Assembly (NCBI GenBank): GCA_964372865.1
Contig: CAYJRW010000012.1
Coordinates: 1 to 16,300, forward strand
Source: CAYJRW01 sp964372865
GTDB taxonomy: Bacteria > Patescibacteriota > Minisyncoccia > Minisyncoccales > 2-12-FULL-40-12
DNA: 16,300 nucleotides
Direction of reading: 5' to 3'
Under the pieces are notes generated by a model. The model was not told the DNA's origin and searched no databases. It was given only the letters and a program-made list of their open reading frames with translations. The position numbers were made by a program, and so were the translations under genes. Below, in pieces: positions 13,638 to 16,300 of this stretch (its first letter is position 1; each line of letters begins with the position of its first letter).

Positions 13638-14341
13638 ATATTTATTTTCACTCTATACCACTCAGAGACACTTTTCAATAATTTCAAGTGCTCCAGTTCT
13701 AATTTCAGCCGCGGCAAAACTTTCCAATCCCTTCTTAAAATGACTTTTATGATTTTGACTATATCGCAATTGGTTTCCTTACCCTGAAGAGAGCAACCAT
13801 CTATCTTGGGCGTATAACCAAGCAAAGAAACGAAATTCCAAAAAAAATAATGATAGATAATTTCTAATTTCAAATACCGAGGCTGACCTTTGGTAGGTTC
13901 GGGGCGAGATGGGAAAGAAGTTCTCAGCGAGCTTCTAATTTCTAGTGAATTTTTAATTTCAAAATTATTTACTTTGTAAAAAACTTCGTTTAATAAATCC
14001 CAGATTTTTTGGTCTGGTTCCTGACCGCGAATTAAATCGTCAGCATCCTCAGAAATTTTGTGGGCGATTCTTAGCTTCGTTAAGTCGCTCCTTAAATTGT
14101 TGAATTTATCAATTAAAATGGCGTCGGTCAGGGTTTTTTGGGTTTTGCCCTGCACAAAAGCGATTTCAGATAAATAAAAAAGCTCTGCTCCTGCTCTTAA
14201 TTTTGAAGAAATTTTCCTGACAGCCCTTGCCAGAATTTCCAATTTGCCGAAATCTTTGGTAAAAATCGTCAGCAGCTGGTCGGCTTCGCCCCTGTCAATT
14301 TTCTCCAAAATAATTCCTTGGGTTCGGTAATGCAAAAACAC
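13634..14341 (-). CDS. recO: DNA repair protein RecO
   Basis: Recombination mediator that with RecR loads RecA on SSB-coated DNA. The 235 aa start with the OB-fold pattern HYRTQGIILEKIDRGEADQLLTIFTKDFGKLEILARAVRK, the clearest RecO hallmark, followed by the alpha-helical region. Near the C terminus GYTPKIDGCSLQGKETNCD keeps only two cysteines of the zinc-binding pattern seen in some RecO proteins. The start is GTG at 14341, 4 nt after the upstream stop. Residues about 135-155 (RSSLRTSFPSRPEPTKGQPR) are encoded by a dispersed palindromic repeat and the residues just before by a heptamer array, so the middle linker seems to have been built from repeat insertions. Confidence 0.88.
   Translation of the reverse strand: MFLHYRTQGIILEKIDRGEADQLLTIFTKDFGKLEILARAVRKISSKLRAGAELFYLSEIAFVQGKTQKTLTDAILIDKFNNLRSDLTKLRIAHKISEDADDLIRGQEPDQKIWDLLNEVFYKVNNFEIKNSLEIRSSLRTSFPSRPEPTKGQPRYLKLEIIYHYFFWNFVSLLGYTPKIDGCSLQGKETNCDIVKIIKVILRRDWKVLPRLKLELEHLKLLKSVSEWYRVKINI
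13879..13935 (-). repeat. Two-hairpin palindromic element, copy C (inside recO)
   Basis: Stem ACCT/AGGT (13886-13898), an 11-nt connector ending GGGCGAGA, imperfect stem TGGGAA/TTCTCA (13910-13926), then CAGCGAGCTTC. It is more diverged than copies A and B but keeps the same spacing and flanks. In frame in recO, and read in the same codon phase as in leuS (SLR). Confidence 0.6.
13934..13968 (-). repeat. Heptamer array in recO
   Basis: Degenerate period-7 units TCTAATT, TCTAGTG, AATTTTT, AATTTCA, AAATTAT on the plus strand, directly adjoining palindromic element C. It is the weakest of the six arrays. Confidence 0.4.
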
Positions 14342-14345
14342 ATCT

Positions 14346-14726
14346 TTAGTATTTTCCCTTAAGTCCTGTTTCTTTTTCCAGATAACCTCTTAACTTGGCT
14401 GTTTTTTGTTTTTCAGCGTAGGTTTTGGCAAATGTCTCCTGCTTTCTCAATTCCCTTAGGCGCTTTTTCGCCTCTGTTTCTGAAATATGGGTGCCGAATC
14501 TCTTTGAAGGAAGCGTTTCGTCCCACAGCTTTCTTTCTGCATGGATTGAAAGGGCCTGTCCGTAAAGCGTTCTTGGCCTGTGGGAACTTTGTGTTGCTTT
14601 TCTTTGAAGATCTCTTCTTGCCCAATCCTTTTTCTCTTCAAAAATGGTTTTTGGTTTTGACGGATGTGAAGGAATTTTTTTGGGCTCTGGTTTTGAAGGT
14701 TGAAAAGGTTTTCCAAAAAAACCCAT
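14346..14726 (-). CDS. Hypothetical basic protein, 126 aa
   Basis: Not recognised. The protein is strongly basic and hydrophilic, with a proline/lysine-rich N terminus (MGFFGKPFQPSKPEPKK) followed by charged, probably helical segments; the most conserved-looking core is RTLYGQALSIHAERKLWDET and the ETEAKKRLRELRKQETFAK helix. There is no signal peptide or membrane segment. Such composition suits nucleic-acid or ribosome binding, but this is inference. It is the first gene of the long operon, 4 nt upstream of recO, so it is presumably cotranscribed and perhaps coupled. The frame is supported by the tight spacing to recO and by the absence of a better frame. No SD is evident; a heptamer array lies just upstream. 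Confidence 0.65.
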   Translation of the reverse strand: MGFFGKPFQPSKPEPKKIPSHPSKPKTIFEEKKDWARRDLQRKATQSSHRPRTLYGQALSIHAERKLWDETLPSKRFGTHISETEAKKRLRELRKQETFAKTYAEKQKTAKLRGYLEKETGLKGKY

Positions 14727-14731
14727 AGATT

Positions 14732-14759
14732 TTTTAAACTCTAAATTCTAGGCTCTAAA
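14732..14759. repeat. Heptamer array upstream of the 126-aa gene
   Basis: Four 7-nt units TTTTAAA, CTCTAAA, TTCTAGG, CTCTAAA, consensus CTCTAAA. Noncoding, between the promoter-like box and the start of the 126-aa gene. Confidence 0.6.
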
Positions 14760-14778
14760 CAACACCGACCTTTTGCAT

Positions 14779-14787
14779 ATAATAACA
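14779..14787 (-). promoter_or_regulatory. Possible extended -10 promoter of the 126aa-recO operon
   Basis: The minus strand reads TG-T-TATTAT (hexamer 14779-14784), an extended -10. No convincing -35 is present; the U-run of the preceding terminator occupies that position. Confidence 0.35.
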
Positions 14788-14796
14788 TATTTAATC

Positions 14797-14825
14797 AAAA
14801 AAAACAGGGTGATATGGAATCACCC
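14797..14825 (-). terminator. Intrinsic terminator after the 121-aa secreted protein gene
   Basis: The minus strand has GGGTGAT-TCCAT-ATCACCC, a 7-bp stem, followed by TGTTTTTTTTGATT with eight consecutive T. This is the strongest terminator in the window. Confidence 0.9.
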
Positions 14826-14835
14826 CTTGTGACGT

Positions 14836-14911
14836 CTCCTTTCGGAGTTTGGGAGCTGGGGGCGCGCTAGGCGCGCCCCCTGGCATCCCTTCCTGGGGTT
14901 ACTTCCCCAGG
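14836..14911 (-). other. Chain of three hairpins in the 3' UTR
   Basis: In transcript order: CCTGGGG/CCCCAGG with the stop codon in its 6-nt loop (14892-14911); GGGGGCGCGC/GCGCGCCCCC with a 3-nt loop (14858-14880); and CTCC-GAAA-GGAG with a GNRA tetraloop (14836-14847). The terminator follows 10 nt later. Confidence 0.6.
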
Positions 14912-15264
14912 AGGATTATGGTCCCGATCACCGCCGCGGTCTGGGCGGCCTTTGACAGGCCTTCCAGAACCACGGTTGTGTTGTCTGGTGATCTTTCGAT
15001 CACCCGACCACCACCAGCTGTCTCCGTGACCCGGACACGCTCTCTCGTGTCGGGAGAGGGGTAGTACTCCCCTCCGCCGTAAGAGCCACCGTTGACCACC
15101 ACGCCCCACCGCCCGGGAGTCTTGCAGGCTGCGGGCCATCCCGCATTCCTACAGGCATACCACTCGCGGTAGGCGGCCTCGGCGTACGAGTCCGCCTCGG
15201 CCACGGGCACGAACGCGGCAAACAGGGCGACTGCGAGAACTGCGATGCTGATGAAAGCCTTCAT
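14899..15264 (-). CDS. Small secreted protein with YREW/ACRNAGWP module, 121 aa
   Basis: Family not recognised. A clear signal peptide (MKAFISIAVLAVALFAAFVPVAEA) with an AEA cleavage site leaves a mature N terminus DSYAEAAYREWYACRNAGWP followed by AACK. The two cysteines (spacing C-x8-C) could form a disulfide outside the cell. A glycine-rich section (NGGSYGGGEYY) and a charged section (PDTRERVRVTE) follow, and the C-terminal hydrophobic stretch AAQTAAVIGTIILLGK could be a membrane-associating helix. The DNA is far more GC-rich than the flanking genes. The ATG has a textbook SD (AAAGGAGGAAAGCC). Two consensus promoters, a leader hairpin and a strong terminator make it an independent, probably highly expressed unit. 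Its N-terminal module recurs in the next gene upstream (15537-16070). Confidence 0.85.
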   Translation of the reverse strand: MKAFISIAVLAVALFAAFVPVAEADSYAEAAYREWYACRNAGWPAACKTPGRWGVVVNGGSYGGGEYYPSPDTRERVRVTETAGGGRVIERSPDNTTVVLEGLSKAAQTAAVIGTIILLGK

Positions 15265-15271
15265 GGCTTTC

Positions 15272-15292
15272 CTCCTTTCGCCCAGCTAAAGC
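15272..15292 (-). promoter_or_regulatory. Leader hairpin before the 121-aa gene SD
   Basis: The minus strand reads GCCCAGC-TTT-AGCTGGGC (a 7-8 bp stem), followed directly by GAAAGGAGGAAAGCC and the ATG. A comparable GC-rich hairpin sits in the same position in the paralogous gene. Confidence 0.55.
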
Positions 15293-15386
15293 TGGGCTTC
15301 TTGGTTAACTGCACTTATTGATTGTTGACAAGGACCAGAAAAAGATACAATTCTTTACATCCTTTTCTCATCCTTGCTATACCTCT

Positions 15387-15416
15387 ATTATACCATATAA
15401 ACTCTATATTTGTCAA
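15387..15416 (-). promoter_or_regulatory. Promoter P2 of the 121-aa gene
   Basis: The minus strand has perfect TTGACA (15411-15416) and perfect TATAAT (15387-15392) with an 18-nt spacer. The predicted start near 15380 gives a leader of about 115 nt. Confidence 0.85.
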
Positions 15417-15467
15417 GGGGGTGATTCTTATTTAAACACTCTTTCTTTTACCCCTTTCTCTACTTTC

Positions 15468-15496
15468 ATTATACACCCTTTATCTAAATTTGTCAA
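15468..15496 (-). promoter_or_regulatory. Promoter P1 of the 121-aa gene
   Basis: Perfect TTGACA (15491-15496) and perfect TATAAT (15468-15473) with the ideal 17-nt spacer. Located 80 nt upstream of P2, with the same CCCCTTGACAAAT context. Confidence 0.88.
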
Positions 15497-15519
15497 GGGG
15501 CGATCTTAGATCGCCCCTT
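15495..15519 (-). terminator. Hairpin after the 177-aa gene, overlapping the P1 -35 box
   Basis: AAGGGGCGATC-TTA-GATCGCCCCTT is a perfect 11-bp stem about 18 nt after the stop of the 177-aa gene. On the minus strand it is followed by GACAAATTT, a poor U-run, so termination may be partial. The last two bases of the stem are the first two of the P1 TTGACA. Confidence 0.55.
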
Positions 15520-15536
15520 TAACATATCTTTTAACC

Positions 15537-16070
15537 TTACTTCTTGGGTTTCTTTCTAATTTTCAATTCATCTTCCAACGCAACTGAAAGCGCAGATAAC
15601 TGCGCGTCAACCTTTTTAAGCTTTCCCTCAATTCCCTCAAGCTTAGACAGGCTGGCATTAAGCCGAGCGAACCTTTCAGCCAATCCCTGAATATCAGGGA
15701 GTTTCTTTTCCAATTCAGATAATCTCCTTTTCAAATCAGAGATTTCCCCGGCCAGAGCCGACAGCTGCTGCCGCGATAAATCTCCCCTTGTTTCTGGAAG
15801 CGGCGGGCTTGACTGCTGCTCAGCTGGCGGAGGAGGTGGAGGCGGCGGAGGAGGTGGAGGCGGTGGAGGAGGTGGAGGAGGTGGAGGCGCCACTGCATAG
15901 CGAGGTATTCCATATACAAGGAAGCCAAATTTTTGCTTACAGAAATCGGGCCATCCCGCATTCCTGCAAGCTACCCACTCCCGATAATCTTGGTAGGAGT
16001 CGGCTGAGGCCGAACCAACCGAAGGCAAAATCACTGCCATCAAAACAAGAACTGAAACGAGAGCCCTCAT
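15537..16070 (-). CDS. Secreted protein: YREW/ACRNAGWP module, polyproline, coiled coil; 177 aa
   Basis: Family not recognised. I chose the ATG at 16070 because it follows GAGGAGGGAGCC (a strong SD) and begins a signal peptide (MRALVSVLVLMAVILPSVGSASA); an upstream in-frame ATG at 16124 would bury it. The mature protein starts DSYQDYREWVACRNAGWPDF, then CK, the same module as the 121-aa neighbour with C-x8-C. After a short hydrophobic patch (FGFLVYGIPRYAVA) come 21 consecutive prolines, then an acidic/serine spacer and about 75 residues of heptad-like helix (QLSALAGEISDLKRRLSELE and beyond), likely a coiled coil, ending in a basic tail (KIRKKPKK). The architecture suggests an exported stalk that projects or links through the envelope (inference). 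Polyproline translation would require EF-P. Confidence 0.82.
   Translation of the reverse strand: MRALVSVLVLMAVILPSVGSASADSYQDYREWVACRNAGWPDFCKQKFGFLVYGIPRYAVAPPPPPPPPPPPPPPPPPPPPPAEQQSSPPLPETRGDLSRQQLSALAGEISDLKRRLSELEKKLPDIQGLAERFARLNASLSKLEGIEGKLKKVDAQLSALSVALEDELKIRKKPKK
15832..15894 (-). repeat. Polyproline codon tract (21 CCN codons)
   Basis: Twenty-one successive CCN codons (CCT, CCA and CCG mixed). On the plus strand this is a 63-nt purine-rich tract of GG-N repeats, with potential for two-layer G-quadruplexes and slippage. Confidence 0.85.
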
Positions 16071-16083
16071 GGCTCCCTCCTCT

Positions 16084-16110
16084 TTTTGCCCGCCGAGCTT
16101 TTGAAGGCGG
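16084..16110 (-). promoter_or_regulatory. Leader hairpin before the 177-aa gene SD
   Basis: The minus strand has GCCCCGCC ... GGCGGGC with an 11-nt loop, directly upstream of AAAAAGAGGAGGGAGCC and the ATG. It is preceded by GCAGTGAACC, matching GCAGTTAACC in the leader of the 121-aa gene. Confidence 0.5.
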
Positions 16111-16147
16111 GGCTTTGGGTTCACTGCGATTTTACTTACAAAGAGCC

Positions 16148-16199
16148 ACCCCGCCCTCTATGCTAAATATACTTTTTACTTATGCTTAGAGGGCGGGGT
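16148..16199. repeat. 13-bp perfect inverted repeat between tRNA-Glu and the 177-aa gene
   Basis: ACCCCGCCCTCTA (16148-16160) and TAGAGGGCGGGGT (16187-16199) flank a 26-nt AT-rich spacer. There is no U-run on either side, so it is not a standard terminator. It could be a processing hairpin after the tRNA or a regulator site. Confidence 0.65.
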
Positions 16200-16247
16200 C
16201 GCCCTCCCAGCTATTCGTATTGAACACTTTCTCCAAAATTTGTCAAG

Positions 16248-16300
16248 TGGCCCCACGGAGAGTCGAACTCCGATCTTCATCTTGAAAGAATGACGTCCTG
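16248..16300 (-). tRNA. tRNA-Glu(UUC), 3' part (5' half outside window)
   Basis: On the minus strand: the end of the D arm (CAGGAC, as in bacterial tRNA-Glu), anticodon stem TCATT/GATGA with loop CTTTCAA giving anticodon TTC at 16284-16286, a short variable loop, T arm CGGAG-TTCGACT-CTCCG, then acceptor strand TGGGGCC and discriminator A at 16248. The next bases are CTT, so CCA is not encoded and must be added after transcription. The 5' acceptor strand lies beyond the window, so its pairing cannot be checked here. Confidence 0.85.

Noticed and set aside
14436..14728. Alternative frames over the 126-aa gene, both strands
   Set aside because: The chosen frame ends 4 nt before recO in the operon direction and has coherent charged composition; the others lack start signals.
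14867..15221. Two other minus-strand frames (90 and 73 codons) over the 121-aa secreted gene
   Set aside because: High GC keeps alternative frames open; only the chosen frame has the SD, signal peptide and module shared with its paralogue.
15325..15351. Plus-strand promoter-like TTGACA - 15 nt - TACAAT
   Set aside because: Short spacer, and it leads into no supported plus-strand gene; it may be chance in an AT-rich leader. An antisense RNA to the leader region cannot be excluded.
15788..16189. Plus-strand 133-codon frame rich in Glu/Ala/Val
   Set aside because: Antisense reading of the polyproline tract; the opposite frame has signal peptide, SD and paralogy.
1..16300. CRISPR arrays, insertion sequences, prophage genes, rRNA, tmRNA, RNase P or SRP RNA
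   Set aside because: Looked for regular repeat-spacer structure, transposase motifs and conserved RNA signatures; none seen. The period-7 arrays and two-hairpin elements do not fit these classes.

Overview
The window reads as chromosomal DNA from a bacterium with a small, AT-leaning genome, most likely a Candidate Phyla Radiation (Patescibacteria, Parcubacteria-like) lineage. This is inference. It rests on tightly packed genes with many 4-base ATGA overlaps, short forms of several housekeeping proteins (an RsmI without a C-terminal extension, a MetG without a C-terminal tRNA-binding domain, a short PRPP synthetase), a tRNA without encoded CCA, and TGA used as a normal stop (which argues against the code-25 CPR groups). 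Every supported gene lies on the minus strand, so the window is described from high to low coordinates, the direction of transcription.

16300-14800: the 3' part of tRNA-Glu(UUC), then two small GC-rich genes for secreted proteins (177 and 121 aa). After predicted signal cleavage both begin with the same module (DSY...YREW.ACRNAGWP..CK). They also share leader architecture and a strong Shine-Dalgarno site. Two near-perfect consensus promoters in tandem sit in front of the second gene, which ends in a chain of hairpins and a U8 terminator.

14730-5494: a nine-gene run with overlaps or short gaps: an unknown 126-aa protein, recO, a large membrane-anchored beta-repeat surface protein, glyS, a family 2 glycosyltransferase, an M16 peptidase, an AI-2E/PerM-type membrane protein, rsmI and metG.

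5493-4734: a promoter, then a roughly 190-nt leader with four mutually exclusive pairing segments resembling a transcription attenuator or SD sequestor. It contains a 43-codon leader ORF. A possible 65-codon ORF overlapping two hairpins follows, then an unknown 98-aa GC-rich gene with a strong SD and a perfect 25-nt palindrome.

4713-402: tatD, mtnP, apt, prs and purB, closely spaced or overlapping. MtnP, Apt and Prs form an adenine salvage line (methylthioadenosine to adenine; adenine plus PRPP to AMP), and PurB also forms AMP. An intrinsic terminator follows, then a promoter for leuS, whose 5' end runs off the left edge.

Two kinds of dispersed small repeat run through the window, inside genes as well as between them: a ~55-nt two-hairpin element with covarying stems (three copies, in leuS, at the rsmI/metG junction and in recO), and degenerate arrays of 7-nt units (six copies, four inside coding sequence). 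No IS elements, prophage genes or CRISPR arrays were seen.
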